Shown: positions 21,783 through 28,230 of the stretch, in pieces
Position numbering within the stretch: position 1 is the first letter of the stretch
Layout: every line of letters starts with the position of its first letter
Source of the DNA: a virus
Strand: one strand, 5' to 3'
DNA: 29,114 bases
IMG/VR virus record: IMGVR_UViG_3300030329_000925
Span: 1 to 29,114 of that record
Translations under genes and position numbers: made by a program
The notes under the pieces: model-generated
The model's input: only the letters and a program-made list of their open reading frames with translations
What the model was told of the DNA's origin: nothing
Databases searched by the model: none

Positions 21783-21959
21783 ATGGAAAAGTATAGAGTA
21801 AGAAACAAAAAAAGAATAAACTATAATGGAGGGTTTACAATAACAAAATCATGGTTTGAGTGTGGAATACATAAATGCAAAGCAGTAAATGATTTAAATG
21901 AAGAATATACATTTAACATTAGAGATTTAGAAGAAATTAAAACAAAGTCAAATAAATAA
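21783..21959 (+). CDS. 58-aa hypothetical protein
   Basis: ATG 21783, 2 nt after the gene before; TAA 21957-21959. The 58-aa protein is basic at the N-terminus (KYRVRNKKRINYN) with a later beta hairpin pattern and two cysteines (WFECGIHKCKAV), then an acidic tail. It fits a small single-domain protein. Within the early operon just ahead of SSB. Function unknown. Confidence 0.5.
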   Translation: MEKYRVRNKKRINYNGGFTITKSWFECGIHKCKAVNDLNEEYTFNIRDLEEIKTKSNK

Positions 21960-21970
21960 AAAACAAAAAA

Positions 21971-22288
21971 ATGGAAATTACAGGAAAATTAAAGAAAAAA
22001 CTAGAATTAGAAAAAGGAGTATCTAAAGCAGGTAAGGAGTGGCAAAAGCAATCAGTTGTTATTGATACAGGATCAGAGTTTAACAACTTGGTGGTTGTAA
22101 GTGCTTTTGGCGATAAAGTATTAAAAATGAACAAGTTAAATGAGGGAATGGATGTTTCAATTCTTTGTAATGTTTATTCAAGAGAATATAATGGAAAATA
22201 TTATCACAATATAGATGGTTACCATTTCGTAGATAAAAGTAATACTAACCAAGCTGATGAAGATTTTGAAGCTGATATGCCATTTTAA
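21971..22288 (+). CDS. Single-stranded DNA-binding protein-like (DUF3127 type)
   Basis: 105 aa. The first 85 residues have an OB-fold pattern (TGKLKKKLELEKGVSKAGKE, FNNLVVVSAFGDKV, NVYSREYNGKYYHNIDGYHF) as in the DUF3127 proteins of Bacteroidetes and their phages. The C-terminus is acidic and ends DEDFEADMPF, the same type of tail that SSB uses to recruit replication partners. It lies just upstream of two replication-initiation genes. Confidence 0.75.
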   Translation: MEITGKLKKKLELEKGVSKAGKEWQKQSVVIDTGSEFNNLVVVSAFGDKVLKMNKLNEGMDVSILCNVYSREYNGKYYHNIDGYHFVDKSNTNQADEDFEADMPF

Positions 22289-22290
22289 TC

Positions 22291-22800
22291 ATGACAGAAG
22301 AATTGAATTTTAAAGAAATCTGCAATTTAACGACTAGGACTCTTGGAATGCCCGAAGGTGCGCTATCATTAAAAAGCAGAAAAAGACCATTACAGATAGC
22401 TAGATCAGTTGCAGCATATATTGGTCTAACTGAAGAAAACATACACAGAACTGTTATTGCTAAAGAGTTAAATCGTGATAGGAGTTTAATGTATCATTAT
22501 GAAAATAAACATAAACATATTTATAGAAGTTGTGAAAAATATCGTAATACTTTTAATAAAGTTTATAAGGTTTATAAAGATATAGATAATGAAAAAGAGA
22601 TATTTATTAGAGGTGATCACATGAAAAGACATCTTTTGAAAAGCGGTGTTAGTGAGGTTAAAAACCCTGATGTGTTTATTGAAGTTAAAAGCGGTGAAGC
22701 TAGATGCACTTTAAATACTTCATACTTTAAATTTTCAGAACAATTAGAAATTGTTAAGTTTGCAATGGAAAAATATCATTACACAATAAAACTTATATAA
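22291..22800 (+). CDS. DnaA C-terminal-domain-like DNA-binding protein
   Basis: 169 aa. Residues 25-75 (LSLKSRKRPLQIARSVAAYI then AKELNRDRSLMYHYENKHKH) follow the pattern of DnaA domain IV: a basic loop SRKRPLQIAR, an amphipathic helix, and a second helix where the RDRSLMYHY segment corresponds to the family's RDHTTVLHA signature. No AAA+ domain. The rest is helical and basic with no known motif. It probably binds DnaA-box-like or phage-origin sites. It directly precedes the winged-helix initiator (shared base of TAATG). Confidence 0.7.
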   Translation: MTEELNFKEICNLTTRTLGMPEGALSLKSRKRPLQIARSVAAYIGLTEENIHRTVIAKELNRDRSLMYHYENKHKHIYRSCEKYRNTFNKVYKVYKDIDNEKEIFIRGDHMKRHLLKSGVSEVKNPDVFIEVKSGEARCTLNTSYFKFSEQLEIVKFAMEKYHYTIKLI

Positions 22801-23402
22801 TGCAAAAACCTAATTATTACGCGGTTATTCCTGCTGAAGTAAGATACAGCAAAAAGCTAACACCTAATGCTAAACTTCTTTATGCAGAAATAACTGCTTT
22901 GTGTAATATGAATGGGAAATGTACAGCATCCACACAATACTTTTGTAAGTTATATGAAGTAAGTAGATCATCTATTCAAAATTGGTTAAAACTTTTAGAA
23001 GATAATAAGTATATTGTTAGAGATGTAAAATATAAACAAGGTAGTAGAGAAATTGAGTCTAGGTCAATCAGATTGGTGGACAATCCTATGCTAAAAATAT
23101 CAACAGATAATACTAATATAAATATAACTAATACTAATCTTACAGATGGTAATAAGAAGAAGCGTTTTAAAAAACCAACTTTAGATGAAGTTAAAGATTA
23201 TTGTATATTGCGAAAAAATAATATAGATGCTGAAGCATTTATTGATTTTTATGAAAGCAAGGGGTGGAAAATAGGAAAAGAAATAATGAAGGATTGGAAG
23301 GCAGCAGTTAGAAATTGGGAAAGAAGAAATAAAGAAAAAGTAACAATGTCCAAGCTAGATTCACAAATAAATGCTTGGCAAGAAGCAAAAAAACTATTAT
23401 GA
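22800..23402 (+). CDS. Winged-helix replication initiation protein (O-like)
   Basis: 200 aa. The N-terminal part (NYYAVIPAEVRYSKKLTPNA, LLYAEITALCN, and helix-turn-helix YEVSRSSIQNWLKLLEDNKY, about 49-68) is the winged-helix domain of phage replisome organizers like lambda O. A polar linker rich in Asn/Thr (about 100-118) leads to a C-terminal domain (FKKPTLDEVKDYCILRK then GWKIGKEIMKDWKAAVRNWERR), typical of such proteins. It would bind origin DNA and recruit helicase. Neighbours: DnaA-like upstream, putative loader downstream. Confidence 0.78.
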   Translation: MQKPNYYAVIPAEVRYSKKLTPNAKLLYAEITALCNMNGKCTASTQYFCKLYEVSRSSIQNWLKLLEDNKYIVRDVKYKQGSREIESRSIRLVDNPMLKISTDNTNINITNTNLTDGNKKKRFKKPTLDEVKDYCILRKNNIDAEAFIDFYESKGWKIGKEIMKDWKAAVRNWERRNKEKVTMSKLDSQINAWQEAKKLL

Positions 23403-23578
23403 CAGAAAAAGAATTTTATAATTTATTGTTAGATGAACTAAATGAAATGCAAGATTACGCGTTATGTCCTATGGATATATTGGATACTGTTGAAGATTAT
23501 ATAGAACATCACATAGATAAAGAGATTAATAAAAGATTAGATGAATTAGATGATACAATAAAAAGCATAAAATTATGA
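23399..23578 (+). CDS. 59-aa acidic hypothetical protein
   Basis: ATG 23399 overlaps TGA of the initiator gene by ATGA; a further upstream TTG at 23375 would extend it, but the ATGA junction is the better start. 59 aa, very acidic, helical (TEKEFYNLLLDELNEMQDYA, EDYIEHHIDKEINKRLDEL). Its stop is also in an ATGA overlap with the next gene. Probably a small partner in the replication operon; unknown. Confidence 0.5.
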   Translation: MTEKEFYNLLLDELNEMQDYALCPMDILDTVEDYIEHHIDKEINKRLDELDDTIKSIKL

Positions 23579-23946
23579 AACCACTTAAACAAGAAAATTT
23601 ACAAGAACTATCAGAAAAGGTTTTAGACCTTTTAGCTAAGACCTCTGTTGAGATAGGACACAACACCGATCCTCAAACTATGGCTAGTCTTAGCAAGATA
23701 TTTGCACAAGATTTAATTAATGAAAAAAGATTTGGAAATATGACATTCAACCAAGTGCAGGATGCTTTTCATCAAGGCGTTCGTTTTGGTAAAGATGAAC
23801 CATTTTTAAATATTAGAACATTTTATAAATGGGTATATGCCCACAAAAAAGTAATCGACAATGCATGGTATGAAGTGAAGACATTAGGGAAAGACCCTAA
23901 GAAAGTATTATTTTATCAAGAACCTTTAAAAAAACTATTAAAATGA
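23575..23946 (+). CDS. Replication-operon protein, candidate helicase loader
   Basis: 123 aa, helical. The motif FNQVQDAFHQGVRFGKDEPF (about 60-79) followed by LNIRTFYKWVYAHKKVI is one I know from Bacteroidetes phage replication clusters, where it follows the initiator. It has no Walker A and so is not a DnaC-type ATPase; a lambda P-like or adaptor loader is possible. Joined to neighbours on both sides by ATGA overlaps. Confidence 0.5.
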   Translation: MKPLKQENLQELSEKVLDLLAKTSVEIGHNTDPQTMASLSKIFAQDLINEKRFGNMTFNQVQDAFHQGVRFGKDEPFLNIRTFYKWVYAHKKVIDNAWYEVKTLGKDPKKVLFYQEPLKKLLK

Positions 23947-24017
23947 AAACATCAATCGTAGGCTGGGTATTTTTTACCGCAATTGTAATGTGGTTAATAA
24001 GAAGAATCAGAGAATAA
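23943..24017 (+). CDS. 24-aa membrane microprotein
   Basis: ATG 23943 overlaps the previous TGA (ATGA); TAA 24015-24017. The 24-aa peptide (MKTSIVGWVFFTAIVMWLIR...) is one hydrophobic helix with a basic end RRIRE. Stop/start overlap and the positive-inside tail suggest a real small membrane protein, like those at 19940 and 18337. It precedes another AACTAAAATG leader. Confidence 0.4.
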   Translation: MKTSIVGWVFFTAIVMWLIRRIRE

Positions 24018-24032
24018 CTAAAATTAACTAAA

Positions 24033-24350
24033 ATGAAAGATAAAACAAAAGATATAGTAAAAGAACTATTAATTAATAAGCCTCATTTAAGAGATAGTGA
24101 TCCAAAACTTATAGCTACTTATTGGTATAATGAATTGAAAAAGAAACAAATAAATCCTTATAAACTAAGTGGTTATGAATTTATGCAGTTATTTGCTAAC
24201 AGTAAATTAACCAATATAAAAACCATTGAAAGAATGCGTAGAAAATTACAGGAAGAACATCCAGAATTAAGGGGTAAGATATACAGTATGCGCAAAGGAG
24301 CTATTCAAGATGATTGGAAAAGAGAACTTGGATATGAAGTCAATAAGTAA
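24033..24350 (+). CDS. Basic hypothetical protein, possible HTH regulator
   Basis: 105 aa, basic. The order KLIATYWYNELKKKQINPYK then FMQLFANSKLTNIKTIERMRRKLQEEHPELRG is a pattern I have met in phage proteins of the replication/early region; the segment SKLTNIKTIERMRRKLQ may be a recognition helix. Leader AACTAAAATG. Its end overlaps the NinG-like gene. DNA binding is a guess from charge and pattern. Confidence 0.5.
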   Translation: MKDKTKDIVKELLINKPHLRDSDPKLIATYWYNELKKKQINPYKLSGYEFMQLFANSKLTNIKTIERMRRKLQEEHPELRGKIYSMRKGAIQDDWKRELGYEVNK

Positions 24351-24738
24351 GCTCAAAAAAGAATTAGATAAATGGTTTAGCCTTTACATAAGGCTTAAAG
24401 ATGCAACAGATGAAGGGTTAGTACAGTGCATAACTTCAGGCAGGGTGTATCACTACAAAAAAATTCATGCAGGACATTTTATGTCAAGAAGACATTTAGC
24501 AACAAGATGGTGTGAGATTAATGTTGCACCACAATCAGCAGCAGATAATTTATTTGGTCAAGGAGAACAGTACAAATTTGGATTAGCTTTAGATCAAAAA
24601 CATGGTGAAGGTACAGCAGAACAAATGCAACTCAAAGCAAGAACAACAATTAAAATGTCTAGAATTGATTATGAAGATAAAATAAGTTATTACAAATCGG
24701 CTGTTGAAAACTTAAAAAAAGAAAAAGGCATTGAGTAA
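24334..24738 (+). CDS. ninG: NinG/Rap-like recombination nuclease
   Basis: 134 aa from ATG 24334 (142 aa if ATG 24310 is used). The pattern KLKKELDKWFSLYIRLKDAT then GRVYHYKKIHAGHFMSRRHL, RWCEINVAPQS and NLFGQGEQYKFGLAL matches NinG, the lambda protein Rap that acts on recombination intermediates with an HNH-like fold. The AGHF motif and following basic residues would hold the active site. Most NinG proteins have CxxC and QCxxCN zinc cysteines; here these positions read QCITSGR and PQSAADN, so the structural zinc site appears to be lost. The overlap with the gene before suggests coupling. Confidence 0.72.
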   Translation: MKSISKLKKELDKWFSLYIRLKDATDEGLVQCITSGRVYHYKKIHAGHFMSRRHLATRWCEINVAPQSAADNLFGQGEQYKFGLALDQKHGEGTAEQMQLKARTTIKMSRIDYEDKISYYKSAVENLKKEKGIE

Positions 24739-24748
24739 ACTTTTCTGT

Positions 24749-24756
24749 TAAATTTG
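24749..24756 (+). promoter_or_regulatory. Weak Bacteroidetes -7 element before ATG 24761
   Basis: TAAATTTG matches TAnnTTTG; the best upstream TTG (24731-24733) is only 15 nt away. ATG 24761 starts 4 nt after the element, so a transcript would be nearly leaderless. It could give the sigma-like operon its own start. Confidence 0.3.
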
Positions 24757-24760
24757 GCAT

Positions 24761-25117
24761 ATGACAAAGCCAATATATTCAAGCCATGAACATCAGTCAA
24801 TAGTTGATATTTATGTTAGAATGTGTTTAGAGTTTGCAGAAGAAGTAAGTTCCAAAGCAAAATACGAAAATTATTTAGATGTTGTCAATGTAATATTTGA
24901 ATACAGCAATGGATACGGAAAGGGGGTTAGAGAAAATAATTTTTATGATTGGATTATGATCATACCTATTAACTTATCAGTTGCAACAAATGGGTTTTTT
25001 GCAGCGTTAGAAACAAAAAAGAATGCAGCAGTTATAAGAGCTTATAAAGTGGTATTACAAGAAATGTTACATCAAACAGTTGATAAACTAGATTTAATTA
25101 ATCCAGAAAATGAATAA
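24761..25117 (+). CDS. 118-aa hypothetical protein
   Basis: 118 aa, helical and soluble; opening SSHEHQSIVDIYVRMCLEFA, centre NGYGKGVRENNFYDWIMIIP, then an Ala-rich helix (NGFFAALETKKNAAVI). No motif I can name. It is the first gene of the operon that encodes the sigma-like protein and overlaps it by 8 nt, so it might regulate or assist it (for example as an anti-sigma or co-activator); that is speculation. Confidence 0.45.
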   Translation: MTKPIYSSHEHQSIVDIYVRMCLEFAEEVSSKAKYENYLDVVNVIFEYSNGYGKGVRENNFYDWIMIIPINLSVATNGFFAALETKKNAAVIRAYKVVLQEMLHQTVDKLDLINPENE

Positions 25118-25682
25118 GATATATCTGGAAATATCAAAGCTAACAGATAAATTTAGAACAATGGCTTATGGTATTACAACAGATGAAAACAAAATCCATG
25201 AAGCCGTACAGGAGTTGATGTTATATTTTCTGCAAATGAATCCCAAAACTTTACAAGATATATGGGAAAAAGATGGTGAAAAAGGTATTGTATGTTATGG
25301 AGCAGTTGCATTAAGAAGGGCATTAACCAGCACTAGAAGTAATTTTTATTATAAATATGAAAAGTATTACACACATATTGATAGCGCTAGTTACAATTGC
25401 AGTACAACTTTTAGTAATGATAATGTGGCATATAATGTTGCTAATAACAAACATATACATAATATTGCGGAAAAAGAAGTGAACAAGCAATGGGAAAAGC
25501 TAGAGCAAATAGATAAAGTGTTAGATGATATCCATTGGTACGATAGGGAGTTGTTTAAGCTATATTATTATGAGGGGAACACATTAGATAGTCTTGCTGC
25601 AAAAACTAAGATAAGCAGAAATAGTTTATTCACTACAATAGATAAGGTAAGGGAAATATTAAAAAAAGAATTAAATGAATAA
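25110..25682 (+). CDS. Sigma-factor-like protein (sigma-70 family, region-4-type HTH)
   Basis: 190 aa. The C-terminal 50 residues (HWYDRELFKLYYYEGNTLDS, then LAAKTKISRNSLFTTIDKVR) form a region-4-like helix-turn-helix: a first helix, the YYEGNTLDSLAAKT turn, and a recognition helix SRNSLFTTI. The N-terminal part (AYGITTDENKIHEAVQELML) has the helical pattern of a region-2-type domain with a basic/aromatic stretch (FYYKYEKYY). Size and layout fit a phage-encoded ECF-like sigma factor, which could direct host RNA polymerase to phage late promoters. Alternative: a DNA-binding regulator without sigma function. Confidence 0.65.
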   Translation: MNKIYLEISKLTDKFRTMAYGITTDENKIHEAVQELMLYFLQMNPKTLQDIWEKDGEKGIVCYGAVALRRALTSTRSNFYYKYEKYYTHIDSASYNCSTTFSNDNVAYNVANNKHIHNIAEKEVNKQWEKLEQIDKVLDDIHWYDRELFKLYYYEGNTLDSLAAKTKISRNSLFTTIDKVREILKKELNE

Positions 25683-26076
25683 ATTTTTTGTTCCTAATGA
25701 TGTGTATGAAGATAGAATATCTATATGCAGGGAATGTATTTATTATTTTAAGCCGACAGGAACATGTAAGGACTGTGGTTGTTTCATGAAAATCAAAGCC
25801 AGGCTCGCCCCAATGGAATGCAGTCAAAGGAAGTGGCAGAAAACAACTAAGATAGAAACACCTGATGATTTACCACAAGAGATAATAGATGAAATATTAG
25901 ATATGTGGAAAGATTTAAAAACAGGTAAAGCTAAAAACATAGAAGCAAAAAAACGAATGATTGAAACATATAATACGATATTTATGACTAGTTACAGCCC
26001 AAGAACAAATTGTGGCTCATGCCTATCAACATGCTTTGATGGAATAAAAAAATTATATAAAAAATATACACAATGA
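25675..26076 (+). CDS. Zinc-binding phage protein with two cysteine modules
   Basis: 133 aa. An N-terminal zinc module has cysteines at 18, 21, 31, 34, 36 and 49 (CRECIYYFKPTGTCKDCGCF...C). A helical middle (LPQEIIDEILDMWKDLKTGK) leads to a second module NCGSCLSTCFDGIKKLY at the end. Both modules are common in T4-like and other lytic phages but not of known function. Overlaps the sigma-like gene by 8 nt (ATGAATAA junction), so it may belong to the same regulatory unit. Confidence 0.6.
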   Translation: MNKFFVPNDVYEDRISICRECIYYFKPTGTCKDCGCFMKIKARLAPMECSQRKWQKTTKIETPDDLPQEIIDEILDMWKDLKTGKAKNIEAKKRMIETYNTIFMTSYSPRTNCGSCLSTCFDGIKKLYKKYTQ

Positions 26077-26333
26077 AAAAAAAGGAAGAAATACCACATT
26101 ACTACATAGGTAAAAAGCATAAAATTGAAGCAAGAAAAGTTGTAGAAGATTTTCAAGGTGATAACTATAATTTAGGCACAGCCATTACTTATTTACTAAG
26201 GGCAGGCAAAAAAGAAGGAAACCCAATTGAACAAGATATACGCAAAGCAATAAACCATTTACACTTTGAGTTGGATCGTATTTTTAAAGATAGTGATATA
26301 AAAACAGGAGGTTTAGATAGAACAGGATTATAA
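26073..26333 (+). CDS. DUF3310 protein
   Basis: 86 aa. The pattern HYYIGKKHKIEARKVVEDFQ, NLGTAITYLLRAGKKEGN, and EQDIRKAINHLHFELDRI is that of DUF3310, a small phage protein often next to nucleotide-metabolism or replication genes. Some members are called nucleotide kinases on weak grounds; no P-loop is visible here. Overlaps the gene before by 4 nt and the next by 1 nt. Confidence 0.75.
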   Translation: MKKKEEIPHYYIGKKHKIEARKVVEDFQGDNYNLGTAITYLLRAGKKEGNPIEQDIRKAINHLHFELDRIFKDSDIKTGGLDRTGL

Positions 26334-26584
26334 TGGCATTATATAAATGTAAATGTGGAGAACACCAAAAAGAAATACACAAGCAAGTGATTGTTTTTCG
26401 TGATGGTGCTTGGGTTACTAAAGGATCAGAATGCCCATGTGGAAAGTTTATGGAAAGTGAACCTGAAGAAGGAATGCCAACTATAAAGAGAACAGAACCT
26501 TCTTTAAGCAAAAAGAGAGATATGCTTTGGGATAGCGCAAGAGAAAAGTTAATTGGTGAAAGAGGTATTAACGAAGATTTTTAA
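26333..26584 (+). CDS. Small zinc-ribbon protein
   Basis: 83 aa. Two CxC pairs (KCKCGEH at 5-11 and ECPCGKFM at 33-40) would make a zinc ribbon. The rest is polar with a basic helix (SLSKKRDMLWDSAREKL). Coupled to DUF3310 by TAATG. Possibly a DNA- or RNA-contacting protein; function unknown. Confidence 0.55.
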   Translation: MALYKCKCGEHQKEIHKQVIVFRDGAWVTKGSECPCGKFMESEPEEGMPTIKRTEPSLSKKRDMLWDSAREKLIGERGINEDF

Positions 26585-26586
26585 AA

Positions 26587-26856
26587 ATGAAAAATTATAT
26601 ATTATTATTGATGATATTATTGTTTAGTTGTGCTAAAAATAATTATACACCACTTAATAATGAAGTAAATACAGAAGCGTGTTTAGATACGTGCGGTATT
26701 ATTATTTATGTAAAACATTATATGAATGATTACCCAGAAATTTGCTCAGAATTAACAATAAAAACTTCGTGTGACACTTTAGATATAATAAGTATTCACA
26801 CACTAGCAGAAATTACTTACCATTCAGGGGATAGTGTTTGTTTTGCTAGAGAATAA
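26587..26856 (+). CDS. Predicted lipoprotein (89 aa)
   Basis: 89 aa with a classic lipoprotein signal: MKNYILLLMILLFSC, lipobox cysteine at residue 15. The mature part has five further cysteines (30, 34, 52, 60 and 84 or so) and an acidic, hydroxylated surface. The product should reach the outer or inner membrane. Phage lipoproteins of this size often block superinfection (for example T5 Llp) or assist lysis as spanin lipoproteins; here the position, away from the lysis genes and next to ParB, favours a superinfection or conversion role, but this is only inference. Confidence 0.6.
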   Translation: MKNYILLLMILLFSCAKNNYTPLNNEVNTEACLDTCGIIIYVKHYMNDYPEICSELTIKTSCDTLDIISIHTLAEITYHSGDSVCFARE

Positions 26857-26870
26857 ATAAATAACAAAAA

Positions 26871-26885
26871 TTTCTATTATATATT
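26871..26885 (+). promoter_or_regulatory. Conserved pre-start element, copy 4 (variant)
   Basis: TTTCTATTATATATT directly precedes ATG 26886. It agrees with the other copies through TTTCTATTATATA and then has TT for AT. It lies 29 nt after the lipoprotein stop, at the start of the ParB-glycosyltransferase-terminase operon. Confidence 0.52.
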
Positions 26886-27500
26886 ATGAAAGAACAAGTA
26901 AGTATAAGCAAAATAAAAGGGAATCCTAATAATCCAAGAGTTATCAAGAACGATAAGTTTAAAAAATTAGTTCAATCAATTAAAGATTTTCCTGAGATGT
27001 TAGAGTTAAGACCAATAGTTGTTGATGAAAATATGATGGTACTTGGGGGTAACATGAGATTAAGGGCAAGTAAAGAAGCTGGTTTAACAGAAGTATGGAT
27101 AGATGTTGCAACAGGATTATCAGAAGAACAGAAGCAGGAGTTTGTGGTAAAAGATAATGTAGGTTTTGGTGATTGGGAATGGGATATGTTAGCAAACGAA
27201 TGGGATAGTAAAAAGCTTAATGAGTGGGGATTGGATGTGTGGTTAACTGAAGATGATATAGAAGAAATAAAAAATCCTGAAAATTCAGAAAGTGAGAACC
27301 CTTTTGCAAATGAGATTGATTCAGAGTGTAATTATATTATATTAAAATTTACAAAGGATATTGATTGGATATATGCAAACAGTCTGTTTAAGTTGGAAAA
27401 GGTTGTTGCAAGAAATCAAGCAGGTAAGCATTTTCGTACAGGTGTAGGTAGGGTTTTAGATGGGATTAGTGCAATAAAAACAATGCGTAATGAAAGTTAA
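26886..27500 (+). CDS. ParB-like nuclease-domain protein
   Basis: 204 aa. Residues 1-75 are a ParB/sulfiredoxin-like N-terminal domain: NPR (16-18), LRPIVVDENMMVLGG and NMRLRASKEAG (56-66, the ParB box-2 type GGNxRLxA). No HTH of the chromosomal ParB type follows; instead a helical extension with WEWDMLANEWD and an acidic stretch. Phage ParB-like proteins are found near terminase and DNA-modification genes. CTP- or DNA-related activity is expected from the family, not shown here. Its start follows the conserved element, and its last 11 nt overlap the glycosyltransferase gene. Confidence 0.75.
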   Translation: MKEQVSISKIKGNPNNPRVIKNDKFKKLVQSIKDFPEMLELRPIVVDENMMVLGGNMRLRASKEAGLTEVWIDVATGLSEEQKQEFVVKDNVGFGDWEWDMLANEWDSKKLNEWGLDVWLTEDDIEEIKNPENSESENPFANEIDSECNYIILKFTKDIDWIYANSLFKLEKVVARNQAGKHFRTGVGRVLDGISAIKTMRNES

Positions 27501-28230
27501 ATTTTTTGCTCCATCATATAAAAGACCTGAGAAAAGTACAACGCAAAAAAAATATCCTCTTGTTAAATTGGTTGTAAAAGAAAGTGAAGCAGATGATTAT
27601 ATAAAAAATGGAAATGATATTGTTGTTTGTCCTGATAATGTGCAGGGAAATTTGTGCAGGGTAAGGAATTGGATACTTGATAATCTTTATGATGATGCAG
27701 ATTGTATTGTTCTTATAGATGATGATTGTAAATATATAGGGAGATGGGAAAACCAAAAAAGAATAAAGTTTGATCAGGATCAACTAGAAAAGTTTTGCAT
27801 AATGAACACTGTTCTTGCTAAAGAGTTGGATTTTAAGTTTTGGGGATGCAATATAATAGAAGATAAAAAAGCATATAAAGAGTATATCCCCATTAGCTTT
27901 CTTTCGTATATAGGAGGACCCTTTCAGGCGCATCTTAAAAACAGCAGAATAAGATATGATGAAAGCTTACCATTAAAAGAAGATTATGATTTAACGTTAC
28001 AGCACATACAAAAGCATGGGGGTTGTTTGAGGGTTAACTATGCTCACTATATGGTTAAACAAGCTGAACAGATTGGAGGGTGTTCTACGTATAGAAATTC
28101 AGAAACGGAAAAGCAACAATTCTTTGCGCTTCAAAAGAAATGGGGTAAGGATGTGATTAGGCGTGATAAAAACAGTAAAAGGGGATTTGATTTTAATCCT
28201 GTATTAAAGGTACCAATAAAAGGAATGTAA
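27490..28230 (+). CDS. TET-associated-type glycosyltransferase (GREB/TAGT-like)
   Basis: 246 aa. Starts FFAPSYKRPEKSTTQKKYP and VVKESEADDYI, the opening of TET-associated/GREB-type glycosyltransferases in phages, with an acidic IDDD (76-79) that should bind metal and nucleotide sugar, and a later segment GGPFQAHLKNSRIRYDESLP with LKEDYDLTLQHIQKHGG (near 155-175) in the acceptor/catalytic region. In phages the family is linked to base hypermodification, where it glycosylates a hydroxylated pyrimidine. No TET/JBP dioxygenase is visible in the window, so the substrate may be different or the base may be made otherwise. It lies between the ParB-like and terminase genes. Confidence 0.75.
   Translation: MKVKFFAPSYKRPEKSTTQKKYPLVKLVVKESEADDYIKNGNDIVVCPDNVQGNLCRVRNWILDNLYDDADCIVLIDDDCKYIGRWENQKRIKFDQDQLEKFCIMNTVLAKELDFKFWGCNIIEDKKAYKEYIPISFLSYIGGPFQAHLKNSRIRYDESLPLKEDYDLTLQHIQKHGGCLRVNYAHYMVKQAEQIGGCSTYRNSETEKQQFFALQKKWGKDVIRRDKNSKRGFDFNPVLKVPIKGM

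Noticed and set aside
23375-23398. TTG 23375 as start of the 59-aa acidic protein
   Set aside because: ATG 23399 sits in an ATGA overlap with the previous stop, the junction type used by the next two genes, and the extra residues (MARSKKTI) would lie in the coding end of the gene before.
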